From positions 193,454-257,453 of the forward strand of contig NZ_LN869529.1 in the NCBI RefSeq assembly GCF_001244995.1: a stretch of 64,000 bases of DNA, in the 5' to 3' direction. This DNA comes from Intestinimonas massiliensis (ex Afouda et al. 2020) (GTDB taxonomy: Bacteria > Bacillota > Clostridia > Oscillospirales > Oscillospiraceae). Position numbers and translations under genes: made by a program. Shown one piece after another: positions 47,315 to 56,785 of this stretch (position 1 is its first letter; the number at the start of each line of letters is the position of its first letter). Under the pieces are notes generated by a model. The model was not told the origin of the DNA, did not search any database, and saw only the letters and a program-made list of their open reading frames with translations.

Positions 47315-48256
47315 ATGAAACCGAAACTATACATTGACGGCCAGGAGGGCACCACCGGCCTGCAGATCTACGAGCGCCTGGGAGCCCGGGACGACATCGA
47401 GCTGCTGCGCATTGACCCGGACAAGCGCAAGGACACCGCCGAGCGCAAGCGTCTCCTGAACGCGGCCGATCTGGTGTTCCTGTGCCTGCCAGACGCCGCC
47501 GCCGTGGAGGCGGTGGCGCTCATCGAAAACGAGAACACCCGGGTGGTGGACGCCTCCACCGCCCACCGCACCGCCCCCGGCTGGGTCTACGGCTTCCCCG
47601 AGCTGCTGGCTGGCCAGCGGGAGCGGGTCCGGCACGCCAAACGGGTGGCCAACCCCGGCTGTCACGCCACCGGCTTTCTGTCTACCGCCGCCCCCCTGGT
47701 GGCCATGGGGGTCCTGCCCCCCGACTATCCGGTGGCCTGCTACTCTCTCACCGGCTACTCCGGCGGCGGCAGGAAGATGATTGCGGAATACGAGGCGGCG
47801 GACCGGGCTGCGTCCCTGGACGCCCCCAACATCTACGGCCTCAGCCTGAAGCACAAGCATCTGCCCGAGATGCAGAAGGTGGCGGGACTGAAGGTTCCCC
47901 CGGTCTTTTCCCCCATTCTGGGGGATATCTACCAGGGGATGGCCACCTCGGTGCTCCTGCACAACCGCCTGCTACGGGGAAACCCCACGGCGGAGGACCT
48001 CTGCGACATGCTCTCGGCCTACTACGAGGGGCAGAAACTGGTAAGCGTGGCCCCCTTCGGCGGTACGACGCCCCGGCTGTCGGCCAATGCCCTGGCCGGG
48101 TCCGACCGGCTGGAGATCACGGTGTGCGGCCACGAGGAGCAGACCATGCTGACCGCCCGCTTCGACAATCTGGGCAAGGGGGCCTCCGGCGCCGCCGTGC
48201 AGAACATGAATCTGATGCTGGGGTTTGACGAGACCGCCGGATTGGCGGTAGAATGA
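47315..48256 (+). CDS. argC: N-acetyl-gamma-glutamyl-phosphate reductase, short type
   Basis: Reduces N-acetylglutamyl phosphate to the semialdehyde with NADPH. At 313 residues it is the short (type 2) ArgC. The catalytic Cys lies in ANPGCHATG (near residue 115), and the N-terminus has the glycine loop DGQEGTTGLQI. It is placed between argH and argJ in the arginine operon. Confidence 0.93.
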   Translation: MKPKLYIDGQEGTTGLQIYERLGARDDIELLRIDPDKRKDTAERKRLLNAADLVFLCLPDAAAVEAVALIENENTRVVDASTAHRTAPGWVYGFPELLAGQRERVRHAKRVANPGCHATGFLSTAAPLVAMGVLPPDYPVACYSLTGYSGGGRKMIAEYEAADRAASLDAPNIYGLSLKHKHLPEMQKVAGLKVPPVFSPILGDIYQGMATSVLLHNRLLRGNPTAEDLCDMLSAYYEGQKLVSVAPFGGTTPRLSANALAGSDRLEITVCGHEEQTMLTARFDNLGKGASGAAVQNMNLMLGFDETAGLAVE

Positions 48257-48288
48257 AAGAAACCATCCGGAAAAAGGAGTGCTGACCA

Positions 48289-49551
48289 ATGAAAATGATT
48301 CCTGGCGGCGTGACCGCACCCAGGGGCTTTCAGGCCTCCGGCATCCACTGCGGGGTCAAGAAGGGCAAGGGCGACGGCAACCAGCCCCCCAAGAGCGGAC
48401 GGCCCGAGGTGCTGGACCAGAAAAAGGACCTGGCCCTCATCGTCTCGGAAAAGGAGTGCGCCGCCGCCGCCATGTATACCCTCAACCGGGTGAAGGCGGC
48501 CCCCCTGTATGTGACCATGGACCACCTGGAAAACGGCGTGGCCCAGGGCATCATCGCCAATTCGGGCAACGCCAACGCCTGCTGCCCCATGAGCCATGAG
48601 AACGCCGAGGAGATGTGCGCTCTGGCCGCCGCCGCCACCGGGCTGAAGGCCGCCGACTTCGTGGTGGCATCCACCGGCGTGATCGGCCAAACCCTGAACA
48701 TCGCCGCCATTGCCCAGGGCGTCCCCGCCGCCGCTGCCGCCCTGTCCCGCAGCGGCTCCGGCGACGCGGCCAACGCCATCATGACCACCGACACGGTGAA
48801 AAAGGAGCTGGCCGTCACCGTGGCCATCGGAGGACAGAAGGTGACCATCGGCGCCATCGCCAAGGGCTCCGGTATGATCCACCCCAACATGGGCACCATG
48901 CTGTGCTTCCTCACCACCGACTGCGCCATTACCCAGGAAATGCTCCAGGATGCCCTCCATGATATCGTGCCCCGCACCTTCAACCGGGTCACCGTGGACG
49001 GGGACACCTCCACCAACGATATGTGCGTCATCCTGGCCAATGGCATGGCGGAAAATCCCCTCATCGAGTGGAAGGACGACAACTACACCGTGTTTTCCAA
49101 GGCCCTTAGCGAGATCTGTACCGAGCTGGCCCGCAGCATCGCCGCCGACGGTGAAGGGGCCTCTCGTCTGGTGACCTGTACGGTAATGGATGCCCGCAGC
49201 GAGGAGAGCGCCGAGCGCCTGGCCAAGGCGGTGGTGGGCTCCTCCCTGGTGAAGGCCGCCATGTTCGGCGCCGACGCCAACTGGGGCCGGGTCCTGTGCG
49301 CCATGGGTTACTCCAAGGCCCCCTTCCGCCCTGAGTTCGTGGATGTCACCTTCCGCTCCGTGGTAGGCGAGGTGACCGTCTGCCGGCAAGGGGCGGGCCT
49401 GGATTTCGACGAAGATCAGGCCAAGAGCATCCTCAGTCAGGACGAGGTGGTCATCGAGGTGGACCTCCACGAGGGGGAGCACCAGGCCACCTGCTGGGGC
49501 TGCGACCTGACCTATGAATATGTGAAAATCAACGGTGATTACCGCACCTGA
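48289..49551 (+). CDS. argJ: Bifunctional ornithine acetyltransferase / N-acetylglutamate synthase
   Basis: Moves the acetyl group from N-acetylornithine to glutamate, recycling it, and may also make N-acetylglutamate from acetyl-CoA, which explains why argA is absent. The 420-residue precursor is expected to cleave itself before the nucleophile Thr203 in MIHPNMGTML; most relatives have Ala rather than Gly just before that Thr. AAAGGAG lies 9 bases before the ATG. Confidence 0.96.
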   Translation: MKMIPGGVTAPRGFQASGIHCGVKKGKGDGNQPPKSGRPEVLDQKKDLALIVSEKECAAAAMYTLNRVKAAPLYVTMDHLENGVAQGIIANSGNANACCPMSHENAEEMCALAAAATGLKAADFVVASTGVIGQTLNIAAIAQGVPAAAAALSRSGSGDAANAIMTTDTVKKELAVTVAIGGQKVTIGAIAKGSGMIHPNMGTMLCFLTTDCAITQEMLQDALHDIVPRTFNRVTVDGDTSTNDMCVILANGMAENPLIEWKDDNYTVFSKALSEICTELARSIAADGEGASRLVTCTVMDARSEESAERLAKAVVGSSLVKAAMFGADANWGRVLCAMGYSKAPFRPEFVDVTFRSVVGEVTVCRQGAGLDFDEDQAKSILSQDEVVIEVDLHEGEHQATCWGCDLTYEYVKINGDYRT

Positions 49552-49581
49552 TCCCACTGTCAGACAAAGGAGTCCTGTTAC

Positions 49582-50436
49582 ATGTCCAGTTCCCACGTGG
49601 AGCGCGCCCAGGTGCTGGCCGAGGCGCTGCCCTATATCCAGAAATACTACGGCAAGACCATCGTGGTCAAATACGGCGGCAACGCCATGATCTCGGAGGA
49701 GCTGCGCCGGGCCGTCATCAGCGACATTATCCTGCTCCACCTGGTGGGCATCCGGGTGGTGGTGGTCCACGGCGGCGGCCCCGAGATCACCGATATGCTC
49801 AAGCGCCTGGGCAAGCCGTCCGAATTCGTGGACGGCCTGCGCTACACGGACCAGGAGACCATGGATGTGGTGCAGCAGGTGCTGTGCGGCAAGGTGAACA
49901 AGGATCTGGTGGCCACCCTCAACCGCATGGGGGGCCGGGCCCTGGGCCTGTGCGGCATGGACGCTGGGCTGTTCCAGGCCAGGAAGCTGGATGAGAAATA
50001 CGGTCTGGTGGGCGAGGTGGTCCAGGTAGACCCCGCCGTCGTCAACGACGCCCTGGCGGTGGGCTATATTCCCGTGGTCTCTACCGTGGCCCAGGGAGTA
50101 GACGGGGAGACCGCCTACAACATCAACGCCGACACCGCCGCCGCCAAGCTGGCGGTAGCCCTCCACGCTGAGAAGCTGATCCTGCTCACCGACGTGCGGG
50201 GCCTGCTCCGGGACCCCAAGGATGAGGACACCCTCATCCCCGAGGTGGGGCTGTCCCAGGTCCCCGGCCTGGTGAAGGACGGGGTGATCCAGGGGGGGAT
50301 GATCCCCAAGGTGGACTGCTGCGTGGAGGCCGTGCGCTCCGGCGTGAAGAACACCATTATCCTGGACGGGCGCATCCCCCACTCCATTTTGATCGAGCTG
50401 CTGTCCGATTCCGGCATCGGCACCATGCTGCTGTGA
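49582..50436 (+). CDS. argB: Acetylglutamate kinase
   Basis: Phosphorylates N-acetylglutamate with ATP, usually the arginine-inhibited step in recycling pathways. The 284-residue amino-acid-kinase fold shows VVKYGGNAM (near residue 28), VVVHGGGPEI (near 60) and the ATP-site segment ILLTDVRGLL (near 200). The N-terminal helix before the kinase core (SSSHVERAQVLAEALPYI) is the type found in arginine-sensitive hexameric enzymes. argD starts 9 bp later. Confidence 0.96.
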   Translation: MSSSHVERAQVLAEALPYIQKYYGKTIVVKYGGNAMISEELRRAVISDIILLHLVGIRVVVVHGGGPEITDMLKRLGKPSEFVDGLRYTDQETMDVVQQVLCGKVNKDLVATLNRMGGRALGLCGMDAGLFQARKLDEKYGLVGEVVQVDPAVVNDALAVGYIPVVSTVAQGVDGETAYNINADTAAAKLAVALHAEKLILLTDVRGLLRDPKDEDTLIPEVGLSQVPGLVKDGVIQGGMIPKVDCCVEAVRSGVKNTIILDGRIPHSILIELLSDSGIGTMLL

Positions 50437-50445
50437 GGTGAAACC

Positions 50446-51627
50446 ATGGATTTTCAGGAACTCAAGGCTCTGGACGACCAGTATGTGATGCATACCTACG
50501 GCCGCTTCCCGGTGGATGTGGACCACGGGGAGAACGCCACCTTGTACGACGCCCTGGGCCGGAGCTACATCGACTTTTCCAGCGGCATCGGGGTCAACTC
50601 CATCGGCTGCGCCCATCCCAGGTGGACGGAGGCCATCATGGAGCAGGCCATGAAGCTGGGGCATATCTCCAATCTGTTCTACACCGAGCCCTGCGCCCGG
50701 CTGGCCAAGGTGCTGTGCCAGCGCGCGGGCATGTCCAACGTGTTTTTCGGCAACTCCGGCGCGGAGGGCAACGAGGGGCTCATCAAGCTGGCCCGGAAGT
50801 ACAGCTTTGACAAGTACGGCAAGGGCCGGGGCACCGTTCTGACCCTAAAGCAGTCCTTCCACGGCCGGACGCTGAACACCTTGGCCGCCACCGGCCAGGA
50901 GGTGTTCCACAACTATTTCTTCCCCTTTCCCGACGGCTTCCGCTACGCCGCCCCCACCATGGATGGGGTGAGCGAGGTGGCGGGACATGACGTGTGCGCC
51001 GTCCTGATGGAGCTGGTCCAGGGGGAGAGCGGCGTCTACCCGCTGGACCAGGGTTTTGTCCACGATCTGGCGGTGCTGTGCGCCGAGCGGGATTGGCTGC
51101 TGCTCATCGACGAGGTCCAGACCGGCATTGGCCGCACCGGCACCCTGTTCTGCTACCAGCAGTACGGCATCCTGCCCGACGCGGTGTCTTTTGCCAAGGG
51201 GATCGCCGGGGGCCTGCCCATGGGCGGCTTCCTGGCCAGCGACAAGTGCCGGGACGTGCTGGGGCCGGGCACCCACGGCTCCACCTTCGGGGGCAATCCG
51301 GTGTGCGCCGCGGCGGCCCTGGCGGTGCTGGACGTGCTGGACGAGGATACCATCTCCGCCGCTACTGACAAGGGCCGGTATATCCGCAATGCTATCGCAT
51401 CCATGGCCCTGCCCTGTCTGGGGGCCACCCGCGGCCTGGGCCTGATGATCGGTGTGGAGGTCAAGGGGGACAAGACCAACAAGGAGCTGGCCGCCAAGCT
51501 CATCGAAAACGGCCTGCTGGTGCTCACCGCCGGCCCCGCCCTGCGCTTCCTGCCCCCGCTGACCATCACCCAGGCGGAGATGGACAAGGGACTGGAGATT
51601 TTGGAAAAGACCCTGAAAGAGGTGTGA
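50446..51627 (+). CDS. argD: Acetylornithine aminotransferase
   Basis: A class-III PLP aminotransferase of 393 residues. It converts N-acetylglutamate semialdehyde to N-acetylornithine and may also serve lysine synthesis as the DapC activity. The PLP Lys is residue 251 in SFAKGIAGG; LLIDEVQTGIGRTG (near 220) binds the cofactor ring. It is 9 bp after argB and 3 bp before argF. Confidence 0.94.
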   Translation: MDFQELKALDDQYVMHTYGRFPVDVDHGENATLYDALGRSYIDFSSGIGVNSIGCAHPRWTEAIMEQAMKLGHISNLFYTEPCARLAKVLCQRAGMSNVFFGNSGAEGNEGLIKLARKYSFDKYGKGRGTVLTLKQSFHGRTLNTLAATGQEVFHNYFFPFPDGFRYAAPTMDGVSEVAGHDVCAVLMELVQGESGVYPLDQGFVHDLAVLCAERDWLLLIDEVQTGIGRTGTLFCYQQYGILPDAVSFAKGIAGGLPMGGFLASDKCRDVLGPGTHGSTFGGNPVCAAAALAVLDVLDEDTISAATDKGRYIRNAIASMALPCLGATRGLGLMIGVEVKGDKTNKELAAKLIENGLLVLTAGPALRFLPPLTITQAEMDKGLEILEKTLKEV

Positions 51628-51630
51628 GAA

Positions 51631-52554
51631 ATGAAGAAGGATTTGCTCAAGCTGCTGGACCTGACCCGGGAGGACATCACCAAGATCCTCAACGTGGCCG
51701 ACCAGATGAAGTACAACCAGAAGCACGGCCTGACCCACAACTATCTCCAGGGCAAGACTCTGGCCATGATCTTTGAAAAAAACTCCACCCGGACCCGGGT
51801 GTCCTTCGAGGTGGGGATGTACCAGCTCGGCGGCCACGCCTTGTTCCTCTCCGGCAAGGAGAGCCAGATCGGCCGGGGCGAGCCCATCGAGGACACCGCC
51901 CGGGTGCTCTCCCGCTACTGCGACGGCATCATGATCCGCACCTACGGTCAGGACGAGGTGGAGGAGCTGGCCAAGTACGCCTCCATCCCCGTCATCAACG
52001 GCCTGACCGACTTTGCACACCCCTGCCAGGTGCTGGCCGACCTGATGACCATCCGGGAAAAGATGACCCGGCTGGAGGGGCTGAAGCTGTGCTTTATCGG
52101 GGACGGCAATAACATGGCAAACTCTCTGATCGTGGGCGGCCTGAAGTGCGGTATGGACGTGTCCGTGGCCTGTCCTGCGGGCTATGATCCCGACCCCCGG
52201 GTGCTGGACTTTGCCAAGACCGTCACCGGCGCCGGGTTTGCCCTGTGCCGCGACCCGAAGCAGGCCGCCAAAGACGCCGACGTGATCATCACCGACGTAT
52301 GGGCCTCCATGGGCCAGGAGGGGGAGAAGGCCAAGCGGGAGGCCGCCTTCGGCGGCGTCTATCAGGTCAACGAAGCGCTGATGGCTGTGGCCCACCCCGG
52401 CGCCATGGTGCAGCACTGTCTGCCCGCCCACCGGGGGGAGGAGATCACGGCGGAGGTGTTCGAGGCCCACGCCGGGGAGATCTTCGACGAGGCGGAGAAC
52501 CGGCTCCACGCCCAGAAGGCGGTCATGTTCCTGCTGATGGGAGAGAAAAACTGA
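51631..52554 (+). CDS. argF: Ornithine carbamoyltransferase
   Basis: Transfers carbamoyl phosphate to ornithine, giving citrulline. The 307-residue protein has the carbamoyl-phosphate motif STRTR (near residue 52), HPCQVLADL near 130 and the ornithine loop HCLPAHRGEE near 268. It is the last gene of the cluster and ends at a strong terminator. The lack of arcA/arcC nearby supports the biosynthetic rather than the catabolic form. Confidence 0.96.
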   Translation: MKKDLLKLLDLTREDITKILNVADQMKYNQKHGLTHNYLQGKTLAMIFEKNSTRTRVSFEVGMYQLGGHALFLSGKESQIGRGEPIEDTARVLSRYCDGIMIRTYGQDEVEELAKYASIPVINGLTDFAHPCQVLADLMTIREKMTRLEGLKLCFIGDGNNMANSLIVGGLKCGMDVSVACPAGYDPDPRVLDFAKTVTGAGFALCRDPKQAAKDADVIITDVWASMGQEGEKAKREAAFGGVYQVNEALMAVAHPGAMVQHCLPAHRGEEITAEVFEAHAGEIFDEAENRLHAQKAVMFLLMGEKN

Positions 52555-52569
52555 CTTTCACAGACAAGA

Positions 52570-52604
52570 AAAAGAGCTGGAAGGCGATGCCTTCCAGCTC
52601 TTTT
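52570..52604 (+). terminator. Terminator of the arginine cluster
   Basis: A perfect 16-bp stem (52570-52585 / 52589-52604) with a 3-nt loop ends in TTTTT. It also faces the ireB stop on the other strand. Confidence 0.93.
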
Positions 52605-52614
52605 TGACGACAAT

Positions 52615-52869
52615 TCAGCCGGCCAGATACTTTTTCACCAGCTCCTGAAGCAGCTCGTCCCGGTCCAGCTTGCGGATGAGGGAGCGTGCGTTGTTATAGT
52701 TGGTGATATAGGTGGGGTCCTCGGAGAGGATGTAACCGACGATTTGGTTGATGGGGTTATAGCCCTTCTCCTGAAGCGAGTTGTAAACCGAGGTCAAAAT
52801 GGCCTTGATTTCGTCGCCACGGTCCTGATTCAAGCTGAACTTTCTGGTGAAGTCCAATTGTTCCTGCAT
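52615..52869 (-). CDS. ireB: IreB family regulatory phosphoprotein
   Basis: An 84-residue UPF0297 protein. In Enterococcus, IreB is phosphorylated by the Ser/Thr kinase IreK and influences cephalosporin tolerance. The conserved N-terminal Thr (DFTRKF, residue 8) matches the family's phosphosite region, and [16 protein letters not shown] with [17 protein letters not shown] is diagnostic. GGGAGG lies before the ATG at 52869. It usually sits in an operon with ruvX (yqgF); here it stands alone with its own promoter. Confidence 0.93.
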   Translation of the reverse strand: MQEQLDFTRKFSLNQDRGDEIKAILTSVYNSLQEKGYNPINQIVGYILSEDPTYITNYNNARSLIRKLDRDELLQELVKKYLAG

Positions 52870-52900
52870 GTCGGAAACACCTCCCTGTGCCGTTTTCCCT

Positions 52901-52929
52901 ATTGTAACTGAATTTGCCGGTGGTGTAAA
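52901..52929 (-). promoter_or_regulatory. Promoter of ireB
   Basis: Minus-strand -35 TTTACA (52929-52924) and -10 TACAAT (52906-52901), 17-bp spacer. Confidence 0.75.
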
Positions 52930-53009
52930 GAGGCCGCACACAAAATTTATGAAGAATTAAGATGCCCATTTTGGGACGAAATATTCCTCCAGCCGTGCGG
53001 CAGCCTGCC

Positions 53010-55700
53010 TCAGCGCAGCGTCGCGCCCAGCTCGGTTTGCAGCAGCGCCAAGATGCTCTTGACGTCCTCGTCCGCCTCGGCGGCGGTGAGGCTGCGCTCG
53101 TCGGAACGGAGGGTCAGGTTGAAGGCCACGCTCTTTTTGTCCTCGGGGATGCCGGGGCCGGTGTAGATGTCGAACAGAGCCACGTCCTTCAGCAGGCCCT
53201 TGGCCCCCCGGCGGATGCAGTCGGCCAGCTCGCCCACGGGGACGTCCTTGCCGCAGACCACCGCGATATCCCGGGCCACCGCAGGGAACTTGGGCAGAGG
53301 CTGATAGACGGGCAGGGGGCCCATACTCCGGTAGAGAGCGCCGAAGGCGAGCTCGGCGGCGTAGAGCGGGCAGTCCACGCCATAGTTGGCGGCCACATGG
53401 GGGTGGATCTGCCCCAGCACGCCCAGCAGCGTGCTGCCGCTGTAAACCTTCGCGCAGCGGCCGGGGTGGTAGGAGGGGTTCTCCTTCTCGGCCGCGAAGC
53501 GGACGCTGGGAATGCGCAGCCCGGCCAGCACGGCCTCCACCGCCCCCTTCAGGGCAAAGAAGTCCATGTCGGCGCCGTAGGCGCCCAGCGAGAGGACCTT
53601 GGGCTCGTCGGCCATGCCGGAGCCGTCGTTTTTGGCGAAGTAGGTCCTGCCCAGCTCGTAGAGCTTGGCGGACTTGTTGCGGAAGTTGTAGTTCCGGGCC
53701 AGGATCTCCAGCATGGAGGGCAGGGTGGTGGTGCGCATGATGGAGGTGTCCTCTCCCAGGGGGTTCAGGATGCGCATGGAGGTGCGCAGGGGGGAATCGG
53801 CGGGCAGGTCGATCTTATCGTAATACGCGGGGCTGATGAAGGAATAGGTGATGATTTCATCGTACCCGGCCGTGCGGCACAGCAGCCCGGCGGTGCGCTC
53901 GGCCTGCTGCTCCGGGGTGTAGCCGCCCCGGACGGTGGCCCCCCGCATGAGGGTGTTGGGGATCTTGTTGTAGCCGTAGAACCGGGCCACCTCCTCCGCG
54001 ATGTCGGAGTAGTGCTCCACGTCGCTGCGCCAGGAGGGGACCAGGATGGTGTCTCCCTCCAGGCCGAAGCCCAGGGACAGCAGGATGCGGCGCATCTCCG
54101 CCTCGGACACGTCGGTGCCCAGCAGGGCGTTGATCTTCTCCGGCTCCAGCTTTACGGTGACGGGGGCGGCGTCCCTGGCGATCACGTCCAGCACGCCGTC
54201 CACCACCTCGCCGGCTTCCAGCAGCTCCACCAGCTCGCAGGCCCGCTGGACGGCCTTCATGGTGTTCATGGGGTCCAGACCCTTTTCATACCGGGATGAG
54301 GCGTCGGTGCGCATCCCCAGGGCGGTGGCGGTGCGGCGGACGGAGGCGCCGTTGAAGTTGGCCGACTCAAACAGGACCATGGCGGTGTCGCCCACGATCT
54401 CGGAGTTGGCGCCGCCCATGACGCCGGCCACACATACCGGCCGGTGCTCGTCACAGATGCACAGCATGGATGTGGTCAGGGCGTGGTCCTTGCCGTCCAG
54501 GGTCTGGATGGCCTCCCCCTCCCGAGCGGTGCGGACGACGATGTGCCCGCCTTCCACACAGGAGAAGTCAAAGGCGTGCATAGGCTGGCCATACTCCAGC
54601 ATGACGTAGTTGGTGATGTCCACGATGTTGTTGATGGGCCGCACGCCGGAGTTGCGCAGCCGCTCCCGCATCCAGGCGGGGGAGGGCTTAATCTTTACAT
54701 TTTTCACCATGCGGGCGGTGTACCGGGGACAGAGGTCCCCGTCCTCAATGTCAATATCCACCAGCTCGGCGATGGAGCCGCCGCAGCCCTTGATTTCGGG
54801 GGTATGGAGCTTCAGCTCCTTGCCGAAGGTGGCGGCAGCCTCCCGGGCCAGGCCGATGACGGACAGGCAGTCGGGACGGTTGGGGGTGATCTCGAACTCC
54901 ACCACGTGGTCGTCGTAGCCGATGACGGCGGCCATGTCGTCGCCGGGCTGCACGCCCTGCTCGTGGAGGACCCAGATACCGTCCTCGATGCAGTGGGGGA
55001 ATTCCTTCTGGTCGGCGTGGAGGTCGGCCAGGGTGCAGATGTGGCCCTTGGCGGTGTCATAGGCCACCCAATCGCCCGCGTGGATGTTCTGGCAGCCGGT
55101 TACGGCCTCCGCCTCACCGTCGCCGGTGTTGAGGCGGACGGTATAGGTAAAGCCGTCGCCCTCGATGGCGGCGACCTGGGCGGCAATGACCTTGCCGAAC
55201 ATCTTGTGTCCGGGGGCCGCGTCCGCCGGGATGGAGGGCTTGGCCGGGTCCAGGGGCTTGTAGTCGTTCAGCAGGGCGGCGGCCCGGATGACGGCGTAGG
55301 GATAGTCGTGGGCGGCGGTGAGGTTGAGCTCCTTCAGGGAGCAGAGCATCCCATTGGAGGGCACCCCCCGCAGCTTGCCCTTTTCGATCTTGACCCCGCC
55401 GGGGAGCAGGGATTTGTGCCGGGCCACGGGGACCAGGTCACCCACGTGGATGTTCCACGCGCCGGTGACGATCTGGACGGGCTCGTCCTGGCCCACATCC
55501 AACTGGCAGACCCACATGTGGTCGGAATCGGGATGGCGGTCCATCCGGAGGATGCGGCCCGCCACCACGTTTTTCAGCTCCTGGCTCAGGTCCGCCACGG
55601 ACTCCACCTTGGAGCCGGAGAGCGTCATAGCCTCGGAAAAGTCGTGGTCGTTTGCATCAATCGCAACAAATTCGTTCAGCCATTTACGGGACAACTGCAT
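53010..55700 (-). CDS. pheT: Phenylalanine--tRNA ligase beta subunit
   Basis: The beta subunit of the alpha2-beta2 synthetase charging tRNA-Phe. At 896 residues it is about 90 longer than the usual 790-805. Domains in order: EMAP-like OB fold (40-125, with VTGAWNIHVGD), an extra segment (about 126-237) that looks like a second OB copy (AVTGCQNIHAGD), B3/B4 editing domain, B5 domain, catalytic-like core and the C-terminal ferredoxin-fold anticodon domain (PKFPAVARDIAVV). It is 21 bp after pheS in a T-box-controlled operon. Confidence 0.96.
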   Translation of the reverse strand: MQLSRKWLNEFVAIDANDHDFSEAMTLSGSKVESVADLSQELKNVVAGRILRMDRHPDSDHMWVCQLDVGQDEPVQIVTGAWNIHVGDLVPVARHKSLLPGGVKIEKGKLRGVPSNGMLCSLKELNLTAAHDYPYAVIRAAALLNDYKPLDPAKPSIPADAAPGHKMFGKVIAAQVAAIEGDGFTYTVRLNTGDGEAEAVTGCQNIHAGDWVAYDTAKGHICTLADLHADQKEFPHCIEDGIWVLHEQGVQPGDDMAAVIGYDDHVVEFEITPNRPDCLSVIGLAREAAATFGKELKLHTPEIKGCGGSIAELVDIDIEDGDLCPRYTARMVKNVKIKPSPAWMRERLRNSGVRPINNIVDITNYVMLEYGQPMHAFDFSCVEGGHIVVRTAREGEAIQTLDGKDHALTTSMLCICDEHRPVCVAGVMGGANSEIVGDTAMVLFESANFNGASVRRTATALGMRTDASSRYEKGLDPMNTMKAVQRACELVELLEAGEVVDGVLDVIARDAAPVTVKLEPEKINALLGTDVSEAEMRRILLSLGFGLEGDTILVPSWRSDVEHYSDIAEEVARFYGYNKIPNTLMRGATVRGGYTPEQQAERTAGLLCRTAGYDEIITYSFISPAYYDKIDLPADSPLRTSMRILNPLGEDTSIMRTTTLPSMLEILARNYNFRNKSAKLYELGRTYFAKNDGSGMADEPKVLSLGAYGADMDFFALKGAVEAVLAGLRIPSVRFAAEKENPSYHPGRCAKVYSGSTLLGVLGQIHPHVAANYGVDCPLYAAELAFGALYRSMGPLPVYQPLPKFPAVARDIAVVCGKDVPVGELADCIRRGAKGLLKDVALFDIYTGPGIPEDKKSVAFNLTLRSDERSLTAAEADEDVKSILALLQTELGATLR

Positions 55701-55721
55701 GGTTCAACACTCTCCTTTCAC

Positions 55722-56747
55722 TTAAAACTGGCTGAGGAACCGGACATCGTTTTCAAAGATCAGGCGCATGTCGCTGATCTTGAACTGGCCCAGGGCCAGC
55801 CGCTCCAGACCGAAGCCGAAGGCGAAGCCGGAGTACACGTCGGGGTCCACGTTGCAGTTGCGCAGCACCTTGGGGTGGACCATGCCGGCGCCCAGCACCT
55901 CGATCCAGCCCTCGCCCTTACAGGTGGGGCAGCCCTTGCCGCCGCACTTGTGGCACTGGATGTCCACCTCACAGGAGGGCTCGGTGAAGGGGAAGTGATG
56001 GGGACGGAAGCGGGTCTGGGTGTCGGGGCCGTAGATCTGCCGGATGACGGTGTTCAGGGTGCCCTTCAGGTCGGCCATGGTGATGCCCTTGTCCACCACC
56101 AGACCCTCGATCTGGTGGAACATAGGGGAGTGGGTGGCGTCCACCTCGTCCTTGCGGTACACCCGGCCGGGGGAGATGATGCGGATGGGCAGCTCGCGGG
56201 TCTCCATGGCCCGGATCTGCATGGGGGAGGTCTGGCTCCGCAGCAGGACGGAGGAGTCCTCAGTCAGATAGAAGGTGTCGGTCCAGTCCCGGGAGGGGTG
56301 ATCCTCCGGGGCGTTGAGCTTGGTGAAGTTATACTCGGCCTGTTCGATCTCGGGGCCGTCCAGAATATCGAAGCCCATGCCGATGAAAATGTCCTTGATC
56401 TCGTCCAGAACGGTATACATGGGGTGCTTGTGGCCCACCTCGACGGGTTTGCCGGGGATGGTGACGTCCAGAGTCTCCGCCTCCAGCCGGGCGTGGAGGG
56501 CGGCGGCCTCCAGCACCTTCTGCTGCCGGGCCAGGGCCTCGGTGAGGGCCTCGCGCACCTCGTTGGCCAGTTGACCCATGACGGGGCGCTCCTCGGCCGA
56601 GAGCCTGCCCATCTGCTTGAGCAGAGCGGTGAGCTCACCCTTTTTGCCCAGATACCGGACTCGCAGGGCCTCCAGGTCGGCCGCCGTCTTGGTCTCACTG
56701 AGGGCGGCGAGGGCCTCGCGCCGGATTTGTTCCAGTGTTTCCTTCAT
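55722..56747 (-). CDS. pheS: Phenylalanine--tRNA ligase alpha subunit
   Basis: The catalytic alpha subunit, 341 residues. Class II motifs are visible: HPMYTVLDEI-type motif 1 region, FRPHHFPFTEPS motif 2 and GFGLERLAL motif 3; the N-terminal coiled coil binds tRNA-Phe. An unusual CKGEGW cysteine-rich hairpin (KCGGKGCPTC) is normal for this family. AGGAG lies 7 bases before the ATG at 56747; the upstream frame runs through the T-box leader and is not coding. Confidence 0.97.
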   Translation of the reverse strand: MKETLEQIRREALAALSETKTAADLEALRVRYLGKKGELTALLKQMGRLSAEERPVMGQLANEVREALTEALARQQKVLEAAALHARLEAETLDVTIPGKPVEVGHKHPMYTVLDEIKDIFIGMGFDILDGPEIEQAEYNFTKLNAPEDHPSRDWTDTFYLTEDSSVLLRSQTSPMQIRAMETRELPIRIISPGRVYRKDEVDATHSPMFHQIEGLVVDKGITMADLKGTLNTVIRQIYGPDTQTRFRPHHFPFTEPSCEVDIQCHKCGGKGCPTCKGEGWIEVLGAGMVHPKVLRNCNVDPDVYSGFAFGFGLERLALGQFKISDMRLIFENDVRFLSQF

Positions 56748-56785
56748 ATTCGCAGCTCCTTTGCGTAAGATAAGCAACAAAAAAT

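Noticed and set aside
48022-50664. 880-codon open frame antisense to argC-argJ-argB
   Set aside because: Complete overlap with three recognised arginine genes; composition typical of reverse-strand shadows.
54444-56768. 774-codon plus-strand frame over pheT and pheS
   Set aside because: Antisense shadow of conserved synthetase genes and the T-box leader.
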